Assembly (NCBI GenBank): GCA_016793885.1
Contig: JAEUHE010000082.1
Location: 1-46,220, forward strand
Direction of reading: 5' to 3'
Source of the DNA: Verrucomicrobiales bacterium
GTDB lineage: Bacteria; Verrucomicrobiota; Verrucomicrobiia; Limisphaerales; UBA11320
DNA length: 46,220 nt
Below are positions 33,217 through 41,716 of the stretch, in pieces (position 1 is the first letter of the stretch; every line of letters begins with the position of its first letter). Made by a program: the position numbers and the translations under genes. The notes under the pieces are model-generated. The model worked only from the letters and a program-made list of their open reading frames with translations. It did no database searches and was not told the DNA's origin.

Positions 33217-34443
33217 TCACTTTTTCCAAACCACGCGCACGATGGAATCGTTCGTGGAGGGTTTCGAAGCGCCGCCGTGAGTTGCCAGATAGAGAGCCCC
33301 GTCAGGTCCCAGGCGAAGGGCCAACGGACCAGCGGTGAGACCCTGAAGAAAGGCCGCACTCTCGCCCGGCTTACCGGTCTCAGCGTTCACCGGAGCGCTG
33401 CGAACCGACTTGCGAGCAAAGTCGGCGTAAAACAGGGAGCCATGATACTTGGCTGGAAAACCCGCACCCGTTGACGAGGGACGATAAATGATCGATCCCA
33501 CACACGAGGCACTGCTGTTGCGCTTATAGCTGAACCACGGAGAGGTGAAACCCTCGAAACGATTGGTGCGGGAGAACGTCGACCAGCCATCCCCAAACAC
33601 CTTCGGCCATCCGTAATTGGCACCCGGGACGATGCGATTCACCTCATCGTAGTCGTCAGCCAAATCCCCTCCGTTCTCAGAGAGAAGGATCAGCCCGGTG
33701 GGGGCATCGTAATCCAGAGACCAGGGCTGGCGATGCCCGCGTGTAAAGATGATGCCATCAGCTCCAGCGGTTTTGACGAACGGATTGTCAGAGGGAATGG
33801 AGCCGTCGAAACCAATCCGTACCACCTTGCCCCGTCGGTCACTGAGTGACTGGGCTCGGTTCTCAGGGTCATCACAGTATTTGCGCAGATTCGCGTTCTG
33901 ATTGTTCTCTCCGGTGGTCACATACAAAAGTCTCTCCTGGGGATGAGCCAGCAAGCCCCCACCCACATGTTGTCCGGCCGAGTCCCCATCCCATTCCAGG
34001 ATGCTTTTCTCACTCGCAGGTTCCAGGGCCGACTTGGCTCCTTTCCCGACCACCGTCCATCGGGCCACGCGCGCGCGATACTGGGTGGGAGAGTGGTTGG
34101 TAGTATGATAGGAGAGGAAGAGATGGGGGGTCTTGGGAAAATCCGGATGAAAGGCCACCCCATGCAGGCCGCGGTCCCCGCTTACGTCCGTACTGACCCG
34201 ACCGACCTGATGAGCCGTGCGCGCCGTCGTGTCGATCCGCCACAACTCCCCCGCCCGTCCCGTCACCCATGCCGATCCGTCCGGGGCAAAATTGAGGTCC
34301 ATAGGCTCGCTCACGAGATCCGGGCCGGCCACCACCTCCAGAGCGAAGCCGGGAGGCAAATTTACCTCGGCCTGGGCGGCAGTGAACGACGTCAGGATCG
34401 CCGTCACAAAAGCGACGGCAAGAAGGCGATGGCGATATGACAT
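33217..34443 (-). CDS. Soluble PQQ-type sugar dehydrogenase-like protein
   Basis: A 408-residue secreted six-bladed propeller of the glucose/sorbosone dehydrogenase (GSDH) family. The signal peptide is MSYRHRLLAVAFVTAILTSF, cut near AQA. Family features are GLHGVAFHPDFPKTPHLFLSYH, GDSAGQHVGGGLLAHPQ, RGHRQPWSLDYD (catalytic-type His), ENGGDLADDYDEVNRI and NYGWPKVFGDGW. Members oxidise sugars in the periplasm with PQQ and pass electrons to cytochromes. The gene lies directly upstream of the giant fusion gene with a 131-bp gap, and the fusion has a heme domain, so the two might share an electron path. No PQQ synthesis genes are in the window. Confidence 0.9.
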   Translation of the reverse strand: MSYRHRLLAVAFVTAILTSFTAAQAEVNLPPGFALEVVAGPDLVSEPMDLNFAPDGSAWVTGRAGELWRIDTTARTAHQVGRVSTDVSGDRGLHGVAFHPDFPKTPHLFLSYHTTNHSPTQYRARVARWTVVGKGAKSALEPASEKSILEWDGDSAGQHVGGGLLAHPQERLLYVTTGENNQNANLRKYCDDPENRAQSLSDRRGKVVRIGFDGSIPSDNPFVKTAGADGIIFTRGHRQPWSLDYDAPTGLILLSENGGDLADDYDEVNRIVPGANYGWPKVFGDGWSTFSRTNRFEGFTSPWFSYKRNSSASCVGSIIYRPSSTGAGFPAKYHGSLFYADFARKSVRSAPVNAETGKPGESAAFLQGLTAGPLALRLGPDGALYLATHGGASKPSTNDSIVRVVWKK

Positions 34444-34796
34444 GGTGGGACGTAGGTTGCGCGAAACTCGGGGCTCTGTCCAGATTTGGTGTGTGGGGGG
34501 CTTTTAGATTTTAGATTTTGGATTTTGGATTTGTGATCGACCAAGGCGGGCGGCTCGTCGCTTATCACCGCAAGTGGCGATGTTCCTCATCCCTCCCCAT
34601 CCTCATCAGCTCCGTGTGCTCCGCGTGTTCCATGGGCAACGATCTCCCTTTTCTCCCGCGGGAACGAGGAGTTGGCCCGGAGTGGTTGAACCGCGATGGA
34701 CGCAAAGGACGCGATGTCCGAAATGGAAGAAAAGCTCTAGTTTTCTTTTCCCTCCGGATTCCCCATCGCGTCCATCGCGGTTCCACCCTCGAGAAC
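34444..34796. repeat. 353-bp gene-free segment rich in dispersed repeats
   Basis: TTTTAGA/TTTTGGA heptamers lie at 34502-34533. A GGAACACGCGGAGCACACGGAG tract reads on the minus strand near 34603-34632. AACCGCGATGGACGCAAAGGACGCGATGTCCG lies at 34685-34720, with a partial inverted copy at 34763-34784. No gene seen on either strand. Confidence 0.65.
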
Positions 34797-37532
34797 CTAC
34801 CGCGGAGTCTCCAGGAATTCTATGTATTCCAGAGCTCCAGGCCCCAGCTCGAGTTCGACTCTCCCGGGTTTCTCAAAAACCTGGCCTGATTTCCACGCCT
34901 TCGCCTGCTGGCAATCCACCCTGGTGTTGATGGTAACCCGAGCCCGAGCTTGGGGATCCACCGATGCGGGCTGGTCGCCGCGCTTGCCCACGCCCCGATT
35001 GTTGATGATCTCCAGCACCCAACCTTTCGGAACTCGGTTGATCCCGTACTGCACCGGGTCGCCCTGCAACTCAAAGGGCGAGTAGTCCTGGGTGATGCTG
35101 GCCAACCGTTGATTCGAGATCGCTGTCGGCCGACCGGTGGTGGGATTCATCCAGGGTTCCAGCACCTCCACACTGCCCTGCTTGGATAGCCGGTCAAACC
35201 CCGCGCCCAACACGTCGCGATGACGCTGCGAAATAAGAACCCGGCTTCCTCGTCGGAGCGACTTCTCCAACTCGCTCAGGAAGCCCACTTCAAACTCGAT
35301 ATCGCCCACCAGGAGAATCACGGGGTACGCAGGAAGAATCTCCGGGGGCACGCTGGTCAGCAAGACGTCGAAGACTTCACCAAATGGAGTGGGGCGCAGA
35401 TAGCTCGCCTCCGGATTGGTTTTATCGGGTTTGGAGTGAATGTGATCACTTCCCGGAAAAAGCTGGTGATCGAACAAATCCCGAGCTTCCCGGTCCCCAG
35501 CCGTCGGCGTGAGAATTCCCCAGGGCTTGTCCATGTATCCATTGTAGCCGGCGTAGCGATCCATCACCACGGCTACCGGGGTGTAGGGAATTCCCCGCGC
35601 GCGCGAGCTCATGAACTGAAAGACTTCGGCCCCTTTGCGACCATGTTCAGTAAACGTCCACGGGGCCTCCGGCTTTTCAAAGAAGATCGCGATGCTATTC
35701 TCCGGGGTCACCATGGCAGCTCCGGAAAACCAGGCGTGCAGCCACATGCGCTCGTAGAAACTCAGCGAGTGACCCGCGTCCAGCCCACGAACGATGTCTC
35801 CTTCCTTTCTCAGTGGTCCGCTGGTGGTGCAGCTCGGACCAAACCAAGGGCTCACTTGAACCGACCACGGCTTGCCCCACTGCCGAGCCGCCCCTCGGGC
35901 AAAGGCCAGTTTCGACTGGGTAAAGGCGATGTTCTCCCCCAGTTCCAGACCAATACAGCGGGCGCCCCACTCGCCCGCATAGGCCTCGTAGTGAGAGTGG
36001 CCGGTGACACTGATCACCCTTCCCAGAAGATCGCGACTACGACTGGCGAAGTAATCCTTCATGACGTCGTAGCATTCCTTCCGGCTCTGCGGCATCCGAT
36101 CGTATCCGGCCAAACCCGCAGGCTTTTGGAGATGCTTGAACTGGTCATAGTCCTTACCGTAAACGTCCCGCCACCACGATTCCCGATGCGAAAGATTGTG
36201 GAAATAGTACCCCCACTCGCCCAGCTGATAGGCGGCGAAGACTCCGGTTCGATCAAACTCGGCCACAGCGGACTCCTCAGGAGGGCCGAACACTCCCCTG
36301 CCCCCTTTGATCTGCATTTCGCCGCCGGAATAAAATACGACGGGCCAGCCGCTAGCCGCCAGAAAGTCTAGGATGGGTCGCGTCTGGGGGCTGGGACCCG
36401 GCCCGGGATCGAACCCGTTGCCCAGCTTGCGCTCCCGCATGACATCGACGACTTGGTGCACCATGGCCGAATCCCCGGGAACACCATAGAGACTAAAGAC
36501 AAACTGTCCGACTCCCGGAAGGAGCTGCGGTGAATGTCCCCTGGCTCGGAGATCATCGTAGCGGGGAAAGCTTGGTCTCCCTGCCTCGCCTCGTCCGCGC
36601 GCTCGACCGGGAGCCTCCGGAATCAACTTCAGTTCCGCCAGCCATTGGAGGGATCCTGATTGCCAGGCATCCCACATCGGCCCCTGGTAGCCATTCAACC
36701 CATGGTCCCCCGAAGGCAACTCCAAGAAACGGGTCGGAACTCCGTGTTGGCGAAGAGCCTGGTAGAACAAGCTACTATTGCTTACCGGCACCGCACGATC
36801 ATCTCGCGCATGGGCCAGATAGGTCGGCGGGGTCTGGGCCGTCACCTGCTTCTCATTGGAATAGTACACCACCACGTCCGCCGAAGGATTCGGTCCCAGC
36901 AGATTCTGCCGCGATCCGCCATGCGTCTGGTCGCCCATGGTGACCACCGGATACACCAAGATACCGAAATCAGGTCGACAACTTAGTCGTTCTAGGACGT
37001 CGGGTGCCTGAGCATCACCCCGATCGAAGTGCGTGATCGCAGTCGCGGCCAAATGTCCTCCGGCAGAGAACCCCATGATCCCAATTCGCTGCGGATCACA
37101 GCCCCAGCTAGGTGCCTGGGCGCGGGCCCACCGAAGCGCACGTTGAGCATCGAGTAACGGAACGAACCGGTTACCGCCCGGTAAACGATACTCCAGAACG
37201 ATGCCGGTGATTCCATGCTGATTCAGCCAGCGGGCGATGCGGGATCCCTCGGCGTCCTTGACCAGCCCACCGTAGCCTCCACCCGGACAGATGATGACCG
37301 AAGCTCCATTGGGCTGAGTCGGACGGTAGACCGTCACATAAGCATTACCGGCTATGGGTTTTCCCTCCCCCGAGGGTGCCGTTCCTGACCAGAGCGGGAT
37401 GCGCTCAGGGGCGGCCTCCGCGGACCGGGCAGGCAGCACGAACCACGGCAACAACACCGAGAGAACAACAACGCCGAGTGCTCGAGGGGCGGAACGGATG
37501 CGAGAGCGAGTCGATGTAAGGAATGGCTGCAT
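34797..37532 (-). CDS. Secreted esterase fused to a large unassigned domain
   Basis: A 911-residue protein if started at ATG 37532 (37541 would add three residues). The frame continues upstream, but that part only translates a repeat. A signal peptide follows (RALGVVVLSVLLPWFVL, cut near RSAEA). Residues 45-335 form an alpha/beta-hydrolase of the BD-FAE/acetyl-xylan-esterase group: oxyanion CPGGGYGGL (82-90), nucleophile elbow GFSAGGH (154-160), acid in ARDDRAVP and His in SGDHGLNG. The remaining 570 residues have GENIAFTQSKLAFARG, WFSGAAMVTPENS and GWVLEIINNRGVGKRG. They may be a glycosidase-like barrel, but I do not recognise a family. Deacetylation of hemicellulose linked to chain cleavage is a reasonable inference. 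Confidence 0.8.
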   Translation of the reverse strand: MQPFLTSTRSRIRSAPRALGVVVLSVLLPWFVLPARSAEAAPERIPLWSGTAPSGEGKPIAGNAYVTVYRPTQPNGASVIICPGGGYGGLVKDAEGSRIARWLNQHGITGIVLEYRLPGGNRFVPLLDAQRALRWARAQAPSWGCDPQRIGIMGFSAGGHLAATAITHFDRGDAQAPDVLERLSCRPDFGILVYPVVTMGDQTHGGSRQNLLGPNPSADVVVYYSNEKQVTAQTPPTYLAHARDDRAVPVSNSSLFYQALRQHGVPTRFLELPSGDHGLNGYQGPMWDAWQSGSLQWLAELKLIPEAPGRARGRGEAGRPSFPRYDDLRARGHSPQLLPGVGQFVFSLYGVPGDSAMVHQVVDVMRERKLGNGFDPGPGPSPQTRPILDFLAASGWPVVFYSGGEMQIKGGRGVFGPPEESAVAEFDRTGVFAAYQLGEWGYYFHNLSHRESWWRDVYGKDYDQFKHLQKPAGLAGYDRMPQSRKECYDVMKDYFASRSRDLLGRVISVTGHSHYEAYAGEWGARCIGLELGENIAFTQSKLAFARGAARQWGKPWSVQVSPWFGPSCTTSGPLRKEGDIVRGLDAGHSLSFYERMWLHAWFSGAAMVTPENSIAIFFEKPEAPWTFTEHGRKGAEVFQFMSSRARGIPYTPVAVVMDRYAGYNGYMDKPWGILTPTAGDREARDLFDHQLFPGSDHIHSKPDKTNPEASYLRPTPFGEVFDVLLTSVPPEILPAYPVILLVGDIEFEVGFLSELEKSLRRGSRVLISQRHRDVLGAGFDRLSKQGSVEVLEPWMNPTTGRPTAISNQRLASITQDYSPFELQGDPVQYGINRVPKGWVLEIINNRGVGKRGDQPASVDPQARARVTINTRVDCQQAKAWKSGQVFEKPGRVELELGPGALEYIEFLETPR

Positions 37533-37541
37533 GGTCAACAT

Positions 37542-37910
37542 AGGCGAATCACGTGACGATGCCCGCATTGGAGAAGGACTTGAAGCAGACTGCAAGCAGA
37601 ACCCGCCCCAACAGAACAACCCGAATGGTTGCCCACGGAACACACAGAACACACAGATGGAACCGCAGAGAGGACGGTCCATTCCCTACCCAATCCGACC
37701 TCTGTGCCCTTCCCGTCTCTGTGGTGCAACTCGGACGTCCCCAGTTCGGGTCCCATCCGTGTGATCCGTGTAATCCGTGGTCACAATCGCCTCGTTCCCT
37801 CTTCCCCGGTCAGCGGCGGTTCCGAAACAGCAACAGGGGGCATCGTCCGGGGACGGACGACATTACAAGCAAACGGTTTTCTTTCGCGTGGCGGGTGTGG
37901 TTCGTGGGCA
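37542..37910. repeat. 370-bp gene-free segment with nested inverted repeats and a palindrome
   Basis: Outer arms (37628-37660, GCCCACGGAACACACAGAAC..., and 37754-37782, ATCCGTGTGATCCGTGTAAT...) enclose inner arms (AACCGCAGAGAGGACGG near 37661 and CTCTGTGCCCTTCCCGTCTC near 37700). A palindrome CATCGTCCGGGGACGGACGAC (37841) and a TTTCTTTCGCGTGG tract (37881) follow. Confidence 0.7.
37841..37910. repeat. GTCCGGGGACGGAC palindrome plus CGCGTGG tract
   Basis: CATCGTCCGGGGACGGACGACATTACAA is followed within 15 bp by TTTCTTTCGCGTGGCGGGTG and TGGTTCGTGGG. The same pair of motifs occurs at 45907-45993 and, on the other strand and in separated form, at 11298-11453. It abuts the 3' end of the second kinase gene. 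Confidence 0.75.
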
Positions 37911-40865
37911 TCACCACCCAAGGCCTAATTTGGACAGCTCGGCTCGTAGCTGGGCCACCTGCCAAAGCTGCACCCGTCCCGTAGTTGTGAGCACCGCCAA
38001 CAGATCACCGGAGGCATCCCAGGCCAGATCCCCAATCGGGCTCGGCCGCAACGAGGGCAGATCGCATAGCAGAGAACCTGTGGAGCGGTCGAAAAGCCGC
38101 ACAAGGTTCAACTCGTGCTCCACAGCCACCAACCCGCCACGCTCGCTTTCCGCATATCGGTTTCCCGGACGAAGCTGTTTCGCAATCGCACCTACCAGGG
38201 CCGGACGCCGGGCATCAGCTGGACCAGCCTCCCGACTGGTGATCGTCCGCCCCGCACCTGGGTCCGTGGGCGAGGTGGCGACCCAGCTAGGCTCTAGACT
38301 ATGCCGGCTTGGGGGCAGGTCCTCCTTTGCTTGTCCTGGGAAGCGATGATTACCCGCCCCCAGATGCCGCAGTTCGGGATCCAGCACGGGCCATCGCCAC
38401 CAACCGTTTGAAGCCGGGGTGAACACGCAGGATTGTTCACGGGCAACCACGATCGAGCCGATCCGGAACCCCGTTTCCTGTCTCACGTCAAGTTGGCGAC
38501 GATCGACGGTGCTGTAGAGCCGGAAACCGTTGGTCCCCAGTGCAACGCCCAGCCATCGCCCGTCAGGACTGAGCGCTATCGATTCAGCCACCACATCGAG
38601 GTCCAACTCACTTAAAATCGGACTCGAAACTCCTTCCCACATGCTGAGCTGAGGCCGTCGGCCCACAAGATCGACCATGGCAAAACGGGATCCTGTCCGC
38701 GACGTCGCAATCGATTCAACCGAACTTGCCACCCTCATCAATGGCGCGAACGCGTGAAAGTCCCATACGATGGCCTCGTTCGATTCGCCACAAACCAAGA
38801 ACCATTGCCCGTCGCCTCCGAAGGCGACATAGTCAATCGACCCTTCCCGTCCACGGGCTAACCGATGCGACGGGAAGGACGACATCGCGAAGACTTCGAT
38901 CATGCCCGTCTGGTCAGTGACTAGCAGGTGCTCCCCTCGAGGATGCCACGCGATCGAGAGAGGAACCGCGCGAGTTCCGCTCTCGGGAGCCGCCCGCTGC
39001 GCCTTCCATAGGACCTTCCCGCTCTCTGCCTCCAGAACCACCACAAACTCTCTCTGCAGCACGGCCAACCACCTTCCGCTCGGAGAATACGCCAACCCAA
39101 AGACCGGCTCGGCGGGTTGCTGTTCCTGCCGCCATCGCTCCCGACCCGAGGGAAGCTCATGGACCACGACTCCGTTTCCGGCTGGAAGCGCAACCTGATC
39201 TTCCTGGGCTGAAAAGGCGAACTCGCGCTCAGGCCTGCCGCCAAACTTCGCTCGTTTTTTAAAAGGCTCCACAGTTCGAGATCCATCGTCCCCCAAGGCC
39301 AGCACCGTCAAACGGTCATACCAGCGAGCGCCCAGCCACTGCGCACGCGGGCTCAACCGCAACCAGCCAATCGCACCGCTGAGGCCGGTCACAGTTCGAA
39401 CCAGCTCCCCCTCCGGCAACCGATAGATTTCAACGCCGTCGCCATCATCAACACCTACGGCGATCAAGTCCAAATCGGCTCCCAAGGCATAGTTTTTGGT
39501 GGAGCGAGGCAGCGCCCACCGGCTCCGAACCTGACGGATATCGAAAAGGGTCAGACAGACTATCGCCTCGTTACGCAACGCCAGCGGGGCCGGATGCTGC
39601 GCTACCGCCGCCAGTCTGGAGAGATTGTCGAATCGCCTGCCCGGCCGGCCCTTCTCCCGGTCAGCTCGCACCGACGCGACCGTGTGGGCGGCCAACTCAT
39701 CCCGGACCTGCACGAGCACGCGTTCCCGGACCTGATTCTTCCAATGCAGTTCCCCGGCTATCAACGCAGCCGACAGGGCGATGGTGCCGGCCACCCACGC
39801 AGCCAGCAGCGCGGGACGCCGACGACACCACAGCAGGAAACGGCCCACCCCCGAGATCGGACGGGCGCGAATGGGCTCGTGCGCTAGAAATCGGTCCAGG
39901 TCATCAGCCAACTCTTGAGCCGAGACATATCGCCGGAGCGGATCTTTCTGAAGGCACTTCAAACAGATGGTTTGCACATCGCGTGACAACCCCGGACGAA
40001 ATCCGCGCAACGGTGGAGGTTCTTCAGTTCGGACGCGCTGTAGAATTTCATCCGGAGATTCGCCCAGAAACGGGGGGCGACCGGCCAGAAGATGATAAAG
40101 TATGGCACCGAGACTCCAAATATCGGCGGCGGTCGTCACGTCGCGACGGCCTGCCCCTTGCTCCGGTGACATGTAGGCAGGGGTGCCGAGCGAGGACCCA
40201 GTCTGTGTAAGAAAACTCTCGGCGTCCAATCGTCGTGCCAGGCCGAAATCCGTTATGTGCGGCTCGCCCTCCGCATCCAGGAGAATATTCCCGGGCTTCA
40301 GGTCTCGATGAAGCACTCCGCGCAAGTGAGCGTGATGCACCGCTCGAGCGATGGTGCCCAGGAGCCGAAGCGATTCGTCGACGGAGAATTGGTTCCCCGA
40401 CCGAGCCGACGCGTCCTCGGACTGGGCCGGAGCTTGTCGGAGTCTCTGCTCCAGGGTCCCCCCCTCTACCAGCTTCATCGCATAGAATGGGCCGTCCTCC
40501 GTCTGGCCAACCTGATAAATCGGGACGATGTTAGGGTGGTCGATCTGAGACGCGAGTTCGGCTTCGGCTAGGAAGCGCTTACGCCCCAGCTCTCCAGCGA
40601 AGCGATGAGCCAAGATCACCTTGACCGCCACCTCCCGTTGGAGTTGAGGCTGCCGGGCGCGATACACCACCCCCATAGCCCCGCGGCCAAGCTCCTCGCC
40701 CAGTTCGAACTCCCCCAGTCGGCTGCTACTCCGGCGAGCGCCTGGTGCCTCTTCCTCCACGTCAGGATCTTCAGCAGCCAGCAGCATGCGTCCCGCACAA
40801 CGCGTACAAAAGCTGCCCACCGCAGAAAGCGGCATCTGGCACCGAGGGCAAGTCGCGTGGTTCAT
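37911..40865 (-). CDS. Membrane Ser/Thr kinase with zinc ribbon and beta-propeller (module 2)
   Basis: A 984-residue Hanks-type kinase. The start at ATG 40865 places the zinc ribbon first (CPRC at 6-9, CTRC at 20-23); a TTG start at 40892 is possible. Kinase domain about 50-330: glycine loop GRGAMGVVY, VAVKV, HRDLKPGNIL (186-), DFGLARR (206-), MSPEQGAGRRDV. One membrane helix follows (about 355-375, LLAAWVAGTIALSAALIAGEL), then a WD40-like propeller (about 430-984) with SPSGRWLAV and SPDGRWLGV repeats. It ends LRAELSKLGLGW, the same tail as the kinase at 18999. Residues 860-890 hold Pro- and Arg-rich inserts. It lies 69 bp after the second sigma gene and is probably controlled with it. Confidence 0.92.
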   Translation of the reverse strand: MNHATCPRCQMPLSAVGSFCTRCAGRMLLAAEDPDVEEEAPGARRSSSRLGEFELGEELGRGAMGVVYRARQPQLQREVAVKVILAHRFAGELGRKRFLAEAELASQIDHPNIVPIYQVGQTEDGPFYAMKLVEGGTLEQRLRQAPAQSEDASARSGNQFSVDESLRLLGTIARAVHHAHLRGVLHRDLKPGNILLDAEGEPHITDFGLARRLDAESFLTQTGSSLGTPAYMSPEQGAGRRDVTTAADIWSLGAILYHLLAGRPPFLGESPDEILQRVRTEEPPPLRGFRPGLSRDVQTICLKCLQKDPLRRYVSAQELADDLDRFLAHEPIRARPISGVGRFLLWCRRRPALLAAWVAGTIALSAALIAGELHWKNQVRERVLVQVRDELAAHTVASVRADREKGRPGRRFDNLSRLAAVAQHPAPLALRNEAIVCLTLFDIRQVRSRWALPRSTKNYALGADLDLIAVGVDDGDGVEIYRLPEGELVRTVTGLSGAIGWLRLSPRAQWLGARWYDRLTVLALGDDGSRTVEPFKKRAKFGGRPEREFAFSAQEDQVALPAGNGVVVHELPSGRERWRQEQQPAEPVFGLAYSPSGRWLAVLQREFVVVLEAESGKVLWKAQRAAPESGTRAVPLSIAWHPRGEHLLVTDQTGMIEVFAMSSFPSHRLARGREGSIDYVAFGGDGQWFLVCGESNEAIVWDFHAFAPLMRVASSVESIATSRTGSRFAMVDLVGRRPQLSMWEGVSSPILSELDLDVVAESIALSPDGRWLGVALGTNGFRLYSTVDRRQLDVRQETGFRIGSIVVAREQSCVFTPASNGWWRWPVLDPELRHLGAGNHRFPGQAKEDLPPSRHSLEPSWVATSPTDPGAGRTITSREAGPADARRPALVGAIAKQLRPGNRYAESERGGLVAVEHELNLVRLFDRSTGSLLCDLPSLRPSPIGDLAWDASGDLLAVLTTTGRVQLWQVAQLRAELSKLGLGW

Positions 40866-40934
40866 AGCTTCGAAAGAATCGCGGTCAGCCAAGCAACGAC
40901 AGGATAAACAAGCCCCAACTCCTGCCTGAAGGTC

Positions 40935-41708
40935 TCAACCAAAAAGCTCTCGCAGCTCTCGGTCCGCATCGGCTTGGGTGGCCACCGTGTGCTTCGCTTC
41001 CTCGAAGAGCAGCTCCCGGGCTCTCTGACGCAACCGCTGGACCGTCTTCGCAATGGTGTTAGCAGGAACCCCTAGTTCTACGGCCAAGACTTCATATTCT
41101 CCGGACTCAACCGGCCGCCCGAGAAGAGGCTGGAGCCGAGCGAACATCGGCCCCTTGCCACTCTCCGCCTGTTCCTTATTCAAGCGAGAGAAGGCTTGTT
41201 CCAAGAGTGCCGCAGCCCATCGACGGTCAAAGGCCTTGTCCGGCGTCTCCTCCGTGCGCGGTTCCAAGGCGTAGCGCTGCTCCGCATCCATCGCATCCAG
41301 GGCCACGACGGCCGCCCCTCCGCCGCGCTTCGCGGCGTGCGCTCTGGCGCGCTGATCATGAAGGAAATAATCGAGAGAGGTCAGCAGGAACGTCCGAAAG
41401 CGGCCTTTTTCGCGTGCCACCTGAGTGAAAGAATGACGTCGAAGCAGCATGGCAAAGAACTCCTGCGTCAGATCAGCCCCGTCGTCCGGACCATATCCCC
41501 GCCGGCGAACATGGGCATAAAGCGGGTACCAATAGGTGTTGCACAGCCGATCCAGTGCGGCAGTTGCCGCCAACGCGTCATCCCCCCCGGCACGCAACAC
41601 CACACTCCAGTGGGTCGTATCAAACCTGGACGAGTTTCGTTCCGCTTCCACCTCGCAACCCTGCCAGCTAGGCCCAGTGTAGTCCAGCTCCCACCCATGA
41701 GTCTTCAT
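40935..41708 (-). CDS. ECF-like sigma factor paired with Ser/Thr kinase (module 2)
   Basis: A 257-residue sigma-70-family protein. The start at ATG 41708 is favoured because the longer frame would overlap the upstream gene, whose stop lies 8 bp before this start. Near the N-terminus is RFDTTHWSVVLRAG, a hallmark of the ECF-like factors linked to kinases in Planctomycetes and Verrucomicrobia. Region 2 follows: ALDRLCNTYWYPLYAHVRRRG, DLTQEFFAMLLRR, KGRFRTFLLTSLDYFL. Region 4 is YEVLAVELGVPANTIAKTVQ. It is a paralogue of the factor at 18247. Sigma then kinase is the same gene order as in module 1. Confidence 0.85.
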   Translation of the reverse strand: MKTHGWELDYTGPSWQGCEVEAERNSSRFDTTHWSVVLRAGGDDALAATAALDRLCNTYWYPLYAHVRRRGYGPDDGADLTQEFFAMLLRRHSFTQVAREKGRFRTFLLTSLDYFLHDQRARAHAAKRGGGAAVVALDAMDAEQRYALEPRTEETPDKAFDRRWAAALLEQAFSRLNKEQAESGKGPMFARLQPLLGRPVESGEYEVLAVELGVPANTIAKTVQRLRQRARELLFEEAKHTVATQADADRELRELFG

Positions 41709-41716
41709 GTTCCATT

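Noticed and set aside
35220..36371. Plus-strand frame of 383 codons opposite the esterase fusion
   Set aside because: Shadow of the minus-strand gene; no signal, motif or suitable start.
37533..37682. Upstream extension of the esterase fusion gene
   Set aside because: These residues translate the CACGGAACACACAGA repeat; the signal peptide begins downstream at 37532/37541.
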